Below, one piece after another: positions 1-11,172 of a DNA stretch of 64,000 nt (position 1 is its first letter; each line of letters starts with the position of its first letter). Made by a program: the position numbers and the translations under genes. The notes beneath the pieces are model-generated. The model was not told the DNA's origin. It made no database searches and was given only the letters and a program-made list of their open reading frames with translations. The stretch is from Agarophyton chilense (Eukaryota > Rhodophyta > Florideophyceae > Gracilariales > Gracilariaceae), in contig JARGXX010000071.1 in the NCBI GenBank assembly GCA_030374765.1, positions 1,488,001 through 1,552,000 of the forward strand, written 5' to 3'.

Positions 1-1
1 A

Positions 2-586
2 TGTCAAGCAGCAGTGGAAACTTTACAGTCTAGGGAAATGTTTAGGCTAATGGCACGAGACAATCTCGCCATTGCACAAGCACAGCAAGTATTCTATGCT
101 AATCAGAAGAGAAGACACGAAACTTTTGAAGTCGGAGACCTCCTTATGTTAAATCTCGAAGGCACCGGACTATCATCTAGGACGGATCTTCCCAAGAAGT
201 GGAGACCGAAGTTCGTCGGTCCCCTATCAGTCAAACAAATTATGGGACCAGTTACCTACGAAGTTGAACTCCCCCCAACAATGAAGCGTGCTCATAACGT
301 TTTCCATGTTTCCAAGTTGAAAAAGTATTTCAGGCCAGAAAACGACAAAGCCACACTCTCGGTAGTGATTGACGCTCAATGTAATGTAGAACAGGAAGTG
401 AAGAAGATTCTTGGCAAGAAGAAATCAAGACGCAAGGTTTACTACCTGGTCCAATTTGAGAACGATACGCCACAAGACGCAATTTGGATGCCGAAAAGCG
501 AGTTACAGAACTGCAAGGACAGTATTCGAGAGTATGAAGAATCAACGAGGACGCTTGATTCTAAAAAGGGGGTGAATGTAATATAG
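2..586 (+). CDS. Ty3/gypsy pol C-terminus: integrase C-terminal domain plus chromodomain (5' partial)
   Basis: The reading frame is open from the first bases of the window, so this is the tail of a pol polyprotein whose upstream part lies outside. It begins with the alpha-helical segment that follows the integrase core. It then has the integrase C-terminal fold (FEVGDLLMLN, then KFVGPLSV, then HNVFHVSKLKKY), which is typical of Ty3/gypsy integrases. Last comes a chromodomain-like stretch of about 50 residues (KKSRRKVYYLVQF, then DAIWMPKSEL). Chromodomains at this position mark chromoviruses and are thought to steer integration through chromatin marks. The frame has no internal stop. It is a different lineage from the three large elements further right, whose C-termini share little with it. 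Identification as a retroelement is firm; whether this copy is intact cannot be judged. Confidence 0.85.
   Translation, partial: CQAAVETLQSREMFRLMARDNLAIAQAQQVFYANQKRRHETFEVGDLLMLNLEGTGLSSRTDLPKKWRPKFVGPLSVKQIMGPVTYEVELPPTMKRAHNVFHVSKLKKYFRPENDKATLSVVIDAQCNVEQEVKKILGKKKSRRKVYYLVQFENDTPQDAIWMPKSELQNCKDSIREYEESTRTLDSKKGVNVI
563..580 (+). repeat. Polypurine tract and probable start of a 3' LTR
   Basis: A run of five A then five G at 563-572 lies just before the pol stop. It is followed by TGAATGTAATATAG, which offers two TG starts (573 and 577). This is the expected layout of a polypurine tract joined to a 3' LTR. The right end of the LTR cannot be fixed because the 5' partner is outside the window. 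Confidence 0.5.
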
Positions 587-822
587 TATTACGTGGCACC
601 CGCTCGCCTTAATTCATAGCACCCGTTGTTACAAATGCATATGTTTGAATTCGAAGCCATTCAAACATGGAGGTAACAAACCTTGTTATATAAGCTACGA
701 TAGAGTTAGCGTAACCGAAGAAGGACAGCGTCACGGCAACACGAACGTAAACGAAAACAAAAGCATTGATTGTGTTCCCACTCTTACACCTTCTTTAATG
801 GATAGATGCACACCGCGGATGT

Positions 823-3212
823 TTGGAGATGTATTACCGCTTATCGCTAAAAGAAGCAGTCATGGACAAGATCCTCAAGCAACTTCACTGTCCAGTAAAG
901 TGCTTGCAAAACCGTACGAAGAGTAATATGTTCTATGTATGGTATTGCAGAAAACTTGGAACACTTCGCGATCTGTCCTGGAAACATGGCCTTCGTCGAC
1001 CTTGCAGATGAATCAAATAAAAGTTGTGTGGTTTGTGGTAAAAAGCAACCTGCATCGCCGCATCAATGGAAGTTTAAATTGTCATATATTCCTCTCCTTC
1101 CCCGGCTACAGTCCATGTTCGCTTGCCCAGTTATATGCGAAGATCTGTATCGCTACAGACAAAGCCCCTTTTATGATGATGAAAAGAACGACTTGATTCA
1201 AGAATAATTTTATGGTGATCACTACAAAGGGCTCGCGGACTCTTATGGAGAGAAGAACCTCAAGTGAGATGTATTCATTTCGGCTTCTACAGATGGATTA
1301 GCGGTATATAAGAACAAGATGTACACTATGTGGGCGTTAGCAGCCGTAAACTTCAACCCCTCACCTTTCGTGAGGTACAGGTCTCATGATGTCCTTCCTC
1401 TCGCCTTCATTCCTGGCCCAAGTCAACCGAAAGATCTGCAATAGTTCTTGAAACCCTTGGTTAACGAGATAGCAGCCACCTTGACTGCCGAAAGATTGTT
1501 CTTCAGGTTCCATGATGGAACGAAGAGTAAATTACGGGTGCATTTTGGTTGCATTCAGTGGTGAACAGCCTGCAATCTCAAAAGTATCGGGCCTAAAAGG
1601 TAATAATGGCAAAGATCCATGCAGAGACTGCTTCATTTAAGGAGTTTGTATAAATCACTACTATTACCCATCCAGAATAATACGCGGCATCGACTCGAGT
1701 TCAATGGAAGTTCTGTACGATATTAAAAACCTCCCCGTGAGAAATCGGGAGAAGAACATTTCCATTTTGGAACAGTTGAGAACAATGGCCGATGCCGAGA
1801 GATCCGAGCTTTAGAAAAAGATGGGAGTCAGAGAAAGTTGTGTGTTGTTCAAAATCCCAGGGATTGAGCCCTACTTTTCATTCCCTCATGACGTGATGCA
1901 TCTATTCTATAACATCCAGAGAGAGATGTTCCACATCATATTTAGCGATCTTGATGAAGTCTTCTGCATATCGGTGCAGCAAGTACAACATCTGGATAAT
2001 GAGCTGGAAAAATGGGGAGTGGGAGTGTCTGGTCAGATCGCTCTGCGGCCACGGCCACCTAGTAAATATCGAGATTGGAAAGCAGCCGAGCACAAACGCT
2101 TTTCACTGTTGTACGGAGTGATAATCTTCGATGGCCTACTTCGCAGAGTGTATCTCGACAGCCTTCACATCTTTTCCGAGATTGTTGACATAACAACACG
2201 AAGTTTCGTGGTGGAAAGCGATATTTCTCGTGTTAAACATTTATGCATCACTTTCGTGCGACACTTCGAGACACACTACTATCACTATCGAGAAGATCGG
2301 ATATACATGCACAAGTAAGTTTTCCATATTCTTTTACATCTCCGCGACCACTTGCGAAGGTATGGACCTCTAATTAGCTTTTCATAATTCTGTGTAGAGG
2401 GCTGCATAGGTTGGATAATGGAAAGGCTGAATGCCAGGCACAGACCAGCAAAGTCAATGTTCTCAAGCGCTGTTTTCGCAGAGTCACTAAAGCTCGTGAG
2501 CTGTCGAGCCTACATCGAGAAGGATTCTCATTTCAAAGGCGTCGTAGCCTGTGGAGATGTACAAATTCTGGGACTGAAGAGAAAGATGAAGCTCGAGGAC
2601 ATAAGAGATGGCGGAAGAAGATTGAGGTGTTTGCTCGTGAGCTACCTCTGCCGAAATAACGACGGCTTGTCTGAACATGAAGCAAAAAAGATTATCGTAA
2701 GGATCAAACTTTGTACCTTCTGGGCCCGAGTCCGTTTTTTAGTTAGTGAAGAGATGCATACAGCGTCAGCGTACTTGAACATGGGTACAATAGAGCTCAT
2801 AAAACTGGGCAACAGGGCCAACTATTTCGTTGCAGTGGAGATAGATGACGATGAGACGAGTTCCGATATATATTATGGCAGAGTACTGCGTCTGCTGGAG
2901 ATGGATATTACTTCTAATGATTTCCCGATTTCGCAGCAGCTCTTCTCACCAGCATTGAATCGAACTTATAGTGTCGGAGTCTTCGACTGGGCGAACGAAC
3001 TTCGTGTTGGAAACCAGCGGCAGGTATTTCATTAAGGGATGATCAATACAGACTTTCGTCAGTCGACGGTTGAGGACGTCATTATACTACGTCGTTTGAT
3101 TGGAGTTGTAAAACATTCCGTCCCTCCGAACGAAGTACAGGATTCCTCTTACTCTGGAAGAAGGAAACTACAAACATACTTTATTGATGATCATGCTCGC
3201 GTCGACAGTTAG
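823..3212 (+). pseudogene. CACTA (CMC) transposon tnp2-type transposase, degenerate
   Basis: Fragments in several frames read in order as one tnp2 transposase. 823-930 gives YRLSLKEAVMDKILKQLHC. 935-1207 gives a zinc-ribbon-like KSCVVCGKKQP and a PLLPRLQSMF segment. 1209-1560 gives the hallmark STDGLAVYKNKMYTMWALA followed by AFIPGPSQPKDLQ. 1821-2318 carries DVMHLFYNIQ and FVRHFETHYYHYR. 2418-3035 starts at MERLNARHR, and 3039-3212 ends in YFIDDHARVDS. tnp2 proteins cut and paste CACTA elements. The copy is broken by stops (for example at about 1267, 1441 and 1561) and several frameshifts. A sequence with GTAAGT near 2314 and TGTAG near 2397 could be a fossil intron. Terminal CACTA repeats were not found, so the element borders are unknown. 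Confidence 0.8.
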
Positions 3213-5351
3213 CTTGAAGTGAACGGTGTCTCCTCAGACAGTGTCAACCGATGCTTTCGAGGCATGGCTGCAGACAGTGACGACGAATCACTTTGTTGAA
3301 GAACCAAATAGAATAGAACGGTGTCCTCGTGTGGGACGAGGTGGCGTCTATTGACTGCAGTTGCTGTGGAAATTATAACGGCTCATTCAAGTCGCAGCAT
3401 GAGGGATTGGTAATCGGTGACTGGGTTGGAACCCAGAACATTACTGGTATATTCTGCAATACGGCAGCAAAATCGTCGTGTTGAGATCCCAGCGCCGGTA
3501 TGAACATCGAGACCAATAAAAAAATGTCAATGTTACTTCCCTCACACAAAGCGCCGTACTTCCTCTGTTTCTGAGACCTCGTCTTCTCCGCTGTACCACC
3601 AAATTGCAAGCAACGAATACTGCATAAGCCGAGTTGTGAAGACTAACGATGGTAACATCAATTCCCAATCGCTGCGAATGAAATCTTTGGTCGTCAACAA
3701 CAGTGTCCAGACGCCATTGCCCGTTTTTATCAAGTTTTTGCTGAGATGGGAAGGGACAGTCGTGAGAAACGTGCAAGCACAAAGAAGGAAACTTTCGGAA
3801 ACTGTGCAAGATATGGCGAAGGTCATTAGGGCATCGAGTTGTTCCCAGTCCAACCGCACATGTAATGGTCCTCACAACATCATTCTCTTCCTCTCTCCTA
3901 GCCACACCACTGCCTTCCATCCTCAATGTTCATCAAGTTTTCCGCCGTTCTTATTGTATTAAGTACCATTTTCCACTTTCGTGGCACCCCTTATTACCAA
4001 CTCATTCGTTCATTCGTTCACCATGGCCTGTTCCCTTCAGCAACTCAAGTTTGGCTCCGACATCAACAGTTCCATCTGAGACGCCCAAGTGTCGTGGATG
4101 ACATTCCCCAACATCATCTTCGAGCTGGACATGTACACATCGACCATCAGTACGCCGTCGCCGACGGCCGACGACCCATGGCAAGTGTCCAAAGGTTCTG
4201 ATTGCGCACTGCCGTGGCAATCGTCGCACACAAGTGCTCTGACTCTACCAACTGCGCAACTTTACGAGAAGCATCATGTAGCCAAGCACAAACATTGCTT
4301 CGAGCCTATCACCCCCACCACTCTCAAAGAGCTGAACATATCTCACTGGCAGCGCGCCTCGGACAACAATGTAGGCAAGGTTGCGACTTTGTCGCGCCAT
4401 CGCGATCATAGTGCACGGGGGAGGACGAGGACACTGAATTACGTTGGGTTCCGTCCACGCCCGCCGTGAGCGCAGAGTCTCAAAAAAACTCCCGGTGCGG
4501 CTAAAGGAGGCCACTGGGAAGAGAATAGAATTAACAAGGGCTGCGATGAATAGAAATCGCAGTCTCCAGGAGGACGGATGCATGAAGACTGATGCTACGG
4601 TTGTCAAGTCGGACTCTGAACGGTCAGCAGAACCATGTTAAACGGTCAGAAGGGGATAAAATAGGTATTGTCGAGACAAGAGTACAATGAAACATACGGG
4701 TCATAAAGTTTATGTACACCAGTGAAATAGGGAGGAACCCACGAGACATAACGTCGATTTGGACCAGCAAAACAGAGGTTGTTTAGGGGTTCAAAACCAG
4801 GGAAAAGGGATTCGTTAGGCGAATTCAAATTTGGGTCAAAGGAGGCCGTGCCACGGGTCTCTAACGGGAGCAGAATTACACCAATGCACCCCTAAAGCCA
4901 ACCCACACTAGATGGTGAAATTTGTACTCTATTACCCCCATAAATTCTCAGCAAACATTCTGTTAGGGGATACCTCTGTGGGGAGGGCTGTCATCTAGTA
5001 GCAGTACACAGGAGTATGCGTGGTCGAGATCTGGAGTGGGACGGTTTGCGCTCGAGCGGTAGTTGACCATGTTGAAGGTAATGGTCTTTTTTGAAGATTA
5101 TTCCAACAAACTGCTGTCGTTCGAGGCGACAACTGGTTCCAAATTGTCGTCGCTACGATGTTCTAAGAACCATCAGCCACATATATGGCACTCGTGGCAG
5201 TTAAAGCGCCTTTTAAGAATAGCTAGTTGTTCTAAAGTAAGCATCTTCTTTGTTCTACCGCTGCTTCGAAATTGGGAGCTTCGAAAGGGCGAAAGGGGCT
5301 GTGCTGTGTGAACTATAAAATTTGGAGACCAAACTACACTTTCTGATTGTC
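3213..5351. other. No recognisable gene
   Basis: Short overlapping frames occur on both strands (longest about 160 codons near 3441-3926 minus), but none shows a domain I recognise or an extended open frame. The stretch sits between transposon relics and is probably further decayed transposon sequence. Confidence 0.5.
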
Positions 5352-5705
5352 TCACCTTATCGCATTGACGTGAAACAGAAGCAATAGAGCTGTATGTGCC
5401 CTTTTAAAAAACATCGTCTGTTGTTGCGTTGGGGGCAAAACCCTCGCCAGGACATGAGACAGAAGAGATAGAATTCGATGATTCACATCGACTTTTCCGG
5501 TGGCAAGCAGCCTGAAAGCTGTTAAAGCCTCAGAAAGCTTGTAACTGTTTCCATTCGAATTGAACTCGGCGACTTGGGTCAAAAATTTGGACACAGAGTT
5601 TCGAAAAAGCTCTTTTGAACCACGCCGTGTGTTCAGAAGAATGATTAAATCTTTGTAGACATCTTTTACAACAGCGAGCGGATCTTTCCAGTAGACAGCC
5701 TTCAA
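5352..5705 (-). pseudogene. Possible Ty1/copia gag (UBN2-like) fragment
   Basis: An open frame of 117 codons that starts with TTG, so it is not a normal gene start. The order LIILLNTRRGSKELFRN, then FLTQVAEF, then RILSLLSHVL resembles the helical gag polyprotein of copia elements, where a subdomain of this sort is followed by a zinc knuckle. No knuckle is visible downstream. The preceding bases in another frame give VPDEVVTSLVKTPS, which would suit the same domain and imply a frameshift near 5706. The resemblance is by eye only and the call is weak. Confidence 0.3.
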
Positions 5706-6541
5706 GATGGCGTTTTTACAAGAGACGTAACAACTTCGTCTGGAACTTGTAAAAATATCCCGCTCCTACATACACTTGCAACAGTATCATATCTCTTTGC
5801 AGATCTGTACGTATTTTGTTTCTGTTTGTGGGCCGTCACCTGTCATGAAATGCCAGTGGGACGCAATGGAGAGACGCCTGGCACGGAAAGCTGTTCTTTA
5901 GCCAATTTCAGACACTTCTGGAGAGACTGAACCCTGAGAGACCGCTTCTTCCCTTGCTACATCATTGCAAGGCGTTGTTTTAGTTGAGAGGCGTGTCGTC
6001 CTCTATATTTGTCTGTTTTTACGTTTGTCGCGAACGCAGCCCTTGGGGATCTGAAATTTCAGAACCTGCTTTCGAAAGGCAGAGTGGAGGAAAACAAGTA
6101 TATCAAAGAAAAAGAAAACGAGAGGGTACGCTTGGTCGAAGAAAATGATTTTGTATCTAACCTTCTAGACAAGGAAAATTTGGAGCACAGGGTAAAGTTG
6201 AAGAAGAGCCATTTAGCATCTTTGTCTCTCCAAATGGATCTTTGATAACGCTATCCGATTCAAATCCTCTTTACATATGCTCTAGTACACCCAAATGTCA
6301 TCGGAAACCTTTCTGATTGAGTTTCTACACCTTCATCGTCAGCATTCGGTACCACGACCAAAGATATCTGACTGTTGCTGTTCCTAACAATAGAAACAGT
6401 TCAAACCAAATATGGCGCCAAAACGGACGCCATCCAACGTGAATGCAACGCAAGTCCGCTCGTTAACTAATTTTGATATATTTTCTGTCTCCAGCTTTTG
6501 TGTGCAGATTGCCTCTTTGCTTAAGAAGTCAACTGTGCAAT
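5706..6541. other. No recognisable gene
   Basis: One short lysine/glutamate-rich frame (6009-6245 plus) has no recognisable domain. Nothing else can be supported. Confidence 0.4.
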
Positions 6542-7899
6542 ATGGTTTCTAAGTCAGGGCGAAAGCAATCTTCTTCCATTAAAAAGCGCCTATAACAACT
6601 CAACCAACTACCTGGACAACGAAAACAAGACGTAGTATTACTGAAACAACAGAAGTCCGTTCGAAGTGTTTGTGGTTGTACTGGTCTGTCAATTGGCACA
6701 GTTCATCGTCTGCGCAAAGCAATGGGGAAGTCCACAAAAAGTGGCACTACATATTGCGAAAGTATGCTCAATTCTCGTATTGGTCGTCTTAAAGTGCTCT
6801 CTGAGCACGAAGAGGAGATGATTGTTGACGGATTTAAGTTCATTGCGTCCCGAGGCTATGCAGCGACGGTTGACGTTCTGAAAGCTATTGCGAGTAAGAT
6901 TGCAAAAAATAAACCACAAGGTTTCCAGAACTGTTACCCATCCACCGACTGGGTGAGGAGCTTTCGAGCAAGGCACCGTGACATATCCCTTCGAAAGACA
7001 GAAAACAAGGAATCTACAAAACTAGCGGCAGAACATCCGCACCATGTTGAGAGCTTTGTCCGTGTTCTCGAAGAGTGCTAAAAAGCCAAACCAGGTATAT
7101 TGAATGACCCGTAACGCATCTTGAATATGGATGAAACAATGGTTGGAGGAGAGTACGCTAAGCTTACGAAGTCCTTCGTTGCATCATCCACACATTGCGG
7201 TGGATATGACATGTCTTTCACAAAGCCACGTAAGCATTTGACGGCTTGTGTGATAACTTCTGCATCTGGCGCTGTACGGCCCCCATTCCTCACATTTGAG
7301 GGAAAGAGGAATATGATGCGATGGTATGATCCACTCCCTCCTGAAATATTCAAAGACTATACCGGCTTCCCGAATTGGTTGGCATCTGAGGAATGGTATC
7401 CGGGCCATTCCTCAGCATGGGGCACAGAAAACGGCTCAATGAAGATGGAAATAATTGGATACGTTATGAGTCATATTGATGCAAACACCAGAAGGAAACC
7501 GAAACCAAATAACAAAGTGCTGCTTCTCCTTGATGGAAAAAGTCTCGAAACGGGTTTTTATGGTTAGAGAAGGCAAAAATCTTGGACATCGAGGTCATCC
7601 AGAGCCCGACAAATACTTCACAATTTCTGCAGGCCTGCGAAAACTCCATCAACCGTGTATTTCAGAAGACAGTGCGGCAAACGCATGACCATCTTAACTC
7701 GTTTTCAATATGTGACTTTTCTGATATGGCAATGCGCATTAAGCTTGCGGTTCCTGGATACCGCGCACTGACGAAATCTGTGGTGGAACAGGCCTTTGCA
7801 GACACTGATCTGTGGCCAATGGACTTCCACTTCTTAGATGTGCACGAACAAAGCATAGCGGAACCTAATCAATTCAAGACACGAAGGTTCAAAGACTGA
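6542..7899 (+). pseudogene. Pogo/Tigger-like (Tc1-mariner superfamily) transposase, degenerate
   Basis: An ATG at 6542 starts a frame that continues past a TAA near 6593 and runs on in register to 7567. It begins with a helix-turn-helix region (SIGTVHRLRKAMGKS). A CENP-B-like second DNA-binding segment follows (YPSTDWVRSFRARHRDISLR). The DDE_1 catalytic core shows NMDETMVGG (first Asp), LLLLDG (second Asp) and, after a frameshift between 7560 and 7582, SPTNTSQFLQACE. At the third catalytic site, where pogo elements usually have QPLD, this copy has a glutamate. Further stops are TAA at 7079 and near 7112. The gene is clearly dead. Terminal inverted repeats were not identified. Confidence 0.8.
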
Positions 7900-7991
7900 A
7901 AAAACGGAGAGCATTTTGTGGTACTCGACTGAAGACTGTAGAGGTCTCGGTGCAGTGGATATCCACAGGACCAATCGCTAAGAGCGGGTGT

Positions 7992-8914
7992 TGTAGAGCA
8001 ACGCCCAGTTAGGGGACACTTGAAGATGCAACTCATAGAATGAGGGTTGAACCCTCCGAGGGTTATGAATATGATCCCCTCTAAGGTGTGCTGAGGTGGC
8101 ACGGTTTTCTGGTTAGAGTTCGCCTATGAAGGAAAGATTCGGATGGCCCATGGTTGGATTGGCCCCGTGATACACGTGGCTTAATTTCGGCACCGATTAT
8201 CGGATATTTGTTAGAACGTCGGACTTTTGGGCCCTGACAGTGGGATCTCCACGTGTATGGCCTTGAGCAGGTGTGCACTACTGTAATTAGTAGAGTTTAG
8301 TTAGTGGGCCCTACTTAGGGAGACGAGATCTGACAGTCCGAAGCTCAGAGTAAAGGGGAACCAAGGTTGGTCTTCGATACCTTTAGAGGTTTTTCGTCGC
8401 CATTGTTTCGGCCTTACAACCCGGAACGGGCTCTGGTAAGCAACGCCTGCGTAGGGACACGACTCCACTTGGAGAGTGCCCACGTTTGGGTTCCGTGCAA
8501 CCACCCCCTCAGGACCGCTCAGAAGACCTGCGTGCACGATACCCCGTGGGGGTTCTGCTTACTTGTTGCGTGCTTTTTGTGTTTCCTTTCGAGGACAGGT
8601 TTTCGCCCCTGTATTGGGTTTCTTTTGTTGTTTCGCCCCTTTTCTGGTTCTCGGGTCCGGTGCCTGTTAGTACCCGACCCTCGCCCCGTTTTTCCTCTTC
8701 GCCGGATTTTCCCCCATTCTTTGGGATACCCATACCCATTCCCGACCCAACGGTTTCTACCCCTCACCTCCGTCGGTACTGCCGGAATCCCCCGTGGGAG
8801 TTACACCCCACACTACGGGTGGAACGGAGGGCTTTGTCTCTGAGTCTGCCTCCCCCAGGGAGCAAGGCTTCGAACACCTTTAGAGCACTTCCCGTCGCCG
8901 GGTTTTGCTCCACA
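7992..8914 (+). repeat. 5' LTR of E1
   Basis: 923 bp, TG...CA bounded, colinear with 17924-18846 and of the same length. Its start resembles that of the solo LTR at 19499 (TGAAGAGCAACG against TGTAGAGCAACG), which suggests related families. Open frames inside it also occur in the other LTR and are not genes. The bases just after it, beginning TGGTCTCCCG at 8917, are a possible primer-binding site, but I cannot name a matching tRNA. Confidence 0.95.
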
Positions 8915-9186
8915 AGTGGTCTCCCGACTTAGAATCCGTTCTCGGACTTTTGGGTTGGTCATGCACGTGTTGGAATATCTCTTGGAAGAGGAGGCACCGT
9001 CGTGAAGATTTGTTGTAGTGGTCCCCTTTGGAAAGGGTGGAATTGGTTTTTATTTTTGTTTTGTGTTACGTCATCCTTTCTCCGGGAATCCCGTGATCGA
9101 ATTTCATCGTTACCCCGAATCGTCGGTGTCGTGTCTGCAGCATATCGCCGCCTACCCGTGGTTCCAGGACTGGATCGAACCGTTAA

Positions 9187-11172
9187 GCGAATTCAGTGCC
9201 CCCGGCCCCGCATAGGTCGAGGAGCTCAATTCCCGAAGTCCGGAACGATTCCGGTATCGATCGGTACACTCGGAGAGCACCCTCAGTGGTTTCAGGTCCT
9301 CGAGAGGTCGTGGCTGTGGGCCCAGCTCCAGTGGTGGAGACCCCCTCCGCAGCACCCCGAAGTTGGGCCGACCCTGAATTACAGCGCCTGGAGACTCGAA
9401 TCGATATCGCCAACGCGGCTCACGTCGAGCTCCTTCAGGAGGTTACTACCCTCTGCCGCAAGGTGGAGGACGCCCAGGTGCGGGGAGTCGCCGATGATCT
9501 TCGTACCCTGAAGAGGGATGGGAACTCTTTTTTGGAAAGCTTTGGTATCCCTGGGGTCTTTATCCAGGAGTACCGGAGCCTCGTGGAGGAACACCGCGTG
9601 CAAGCGGGACGCTTCCGAGCTCGGCTGGACACCCTCGAGACTATTATCCGTATGGACGGAGACACAGAAGCCTCGAAGGATAAACCCGACGTTTCGGAAG
9701 ACGAAGAACACCGCTCCGCTAAACGGGACCGCCGCAATTCCAAGAAGAGGGTTCACCTCCAAGAGGATTTATCGGATTCCGATCCCAATCGCTCGTCATC
9801 GAGTTCGTCCTCCGAATCTTCGGATAGTGAAGATGGACGCCGGTCATCCCGGGCGACTCGGTCGAAGGCTACTTACACATCTCAAGGAGCAATGCGTACC
9901 CCGAAGAAGGGTAGGAAACACCTTGGATTAAGGGAGCTGAAGCCGACGAATCCTCTCTATCGGAAGCTGCTATCGTACCGCTATTACCGGTTGGATAACC
10001 CTTTGGGAGATCGAACATCCCGCGGAACGGGTAAGGTCAAGGACTACATCAAAAGGCTGAGCATCACCCTACAGAAGAGCGAGTTCACAGGAACAGACCC
10101 AATTCTGGTGCTCGATTTCCTTGGGAGGATCGTCCAGGAGGCTGACATCCTCGGTATGAGTGAAGCGCAAGCGTATCTTGCATTACCCTATTCCTTAAAG
10201 GGGATGGCTGAAGACCAGTTCAACTCCGTCCGTGGATCATCCTGAGCCTCGGAAGGGGGAGTCACGTGCTGGCCCGAAGCGGTGCAGTACCTCTTGAGGT
10301 CATACGCTACTGGAAATGCGATTCAGGAAGCAATCCTTGCATTAAGGGATACGCGGCAGAATCCGATGGAAACCGAAATGCTGTCTTCAACTCGCTTGAA
10401 TAAAACGTTTCGCCGATGCGGGAATGTATTCCCCGCCTACGAGAGATGCACCATGTTTGTGGATGGTTTGGACCCCCCGATAAGGGCATTGGTTGCCCGA
10501 CATCGGGAAGAGAAGCGCAAGCTGACCTACTTGGAACTGGTTCAGTACGCCCAGGCTGAGGGGGATACTCTCCGTGCCCGGCAGAACCGAAAGAGTCGGC
10601 CGACACGTGCACTCCTCGCCGATGGAGGTAACTCGTCTTTGTCACTCGCAGGAGGCCCTGCCCCTGTGGGGGTCAATGATAACATTCACTTCATGGGAAG
10701 TAACCCCGAATCTGTGGGTACGTCTGAGTTGCCGTCGACATCCGCTCCGACTAAGGATGAAGACCCTGCGCTCTATACCCACGGACGGAGGGTGCCAGCC
10801 GCATCGCTACCTTTTGCGAATACCGCTGCTCGGTTCTCTCGCCCCGGATGGAGGGATACAGCACCACGTCGCGTGGATTCACGTCCACACCCGAACCTGG
10901 CAGAGCTGATTTGCTATTTGTGTTACCTCCGTGGTCACAAAGCACCAGACTGCACATTTCCCCTGCGGGAGGGTTCACGAATTATCGCTCAGTACGAGGC
11001 TCTGACCCCTGAGGAGAAAGCTCGAGTCCCGAGTAGGTCCTATGAGGAACAAAGGATACTCCGAGCTCACCTTGCTGACGGGGATACAGAACTTGTACCC
11101 GCGAACGGGGAACAACCGGTCCCCTTCGAGGCAGCTGCACCGAATTCGGTGGGGTCCGCTTCGAAAAACTAA
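9187..11172 (+). pseudogene. E1 gag with CCHC zinc knuckle
   Basis: A single frame runs from after a TAA at 9184 to a TAA at 11170, interrupted by a TGA at 10243-10245. It has no early ATG in frame (the first is near 9652), so the start is lost or lies upstream in another frame. The N-terminal third is acidic and serine-rich. Next is a helical gag core (TGTDPILVLDFLGRIVQEAD, then YATGNAIQEAILALRD after the stop). A CX2CX4HX4C zinc knuckle follows (CYLCYLRGHKAPDC, near 10915-10955), which binds RNA in gag proteins. The last codons before the stop are TCG AAA AAC, where a -1 shift would enter pol. E2 keeps the same ending. Confidence 0.85.
11163..11169 (+). promoter_or_regulatory. Candidate -1 ribosomal frameshift site joining E1 gag to pol
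   Basis: The bases G AAA AAC are the last gag codons, immediately before the TAA at 11170. A -1 slip there continues as CTA AAC TTG GGA into the pol frame, which is otherwise open and lacks an early ATG. The heptamer differs from the classic A AAA AAC slippery site only at the first base. E2 keeps GAAAAAC followed by TAA at the same place (57056-57062). No stimulatory pseudoknot was worked out. Confidence 0.55.

Noticed and set aside
8367-8932. Open frames of about 150 codons in the E1 LTR (repeated at 18299-18879)
   Set aside because: They lie within both LTRs, lack domains and differ in frame usage; compositional by-products of LTR sequence.
8915-8935. Primer-binding site TGGTCTCCCG after the E1 5' LTR
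   Set aside because: Position is right but I could not match it to a tRNA 3' end with confidence, so it is mentioned only within the LTR entry.
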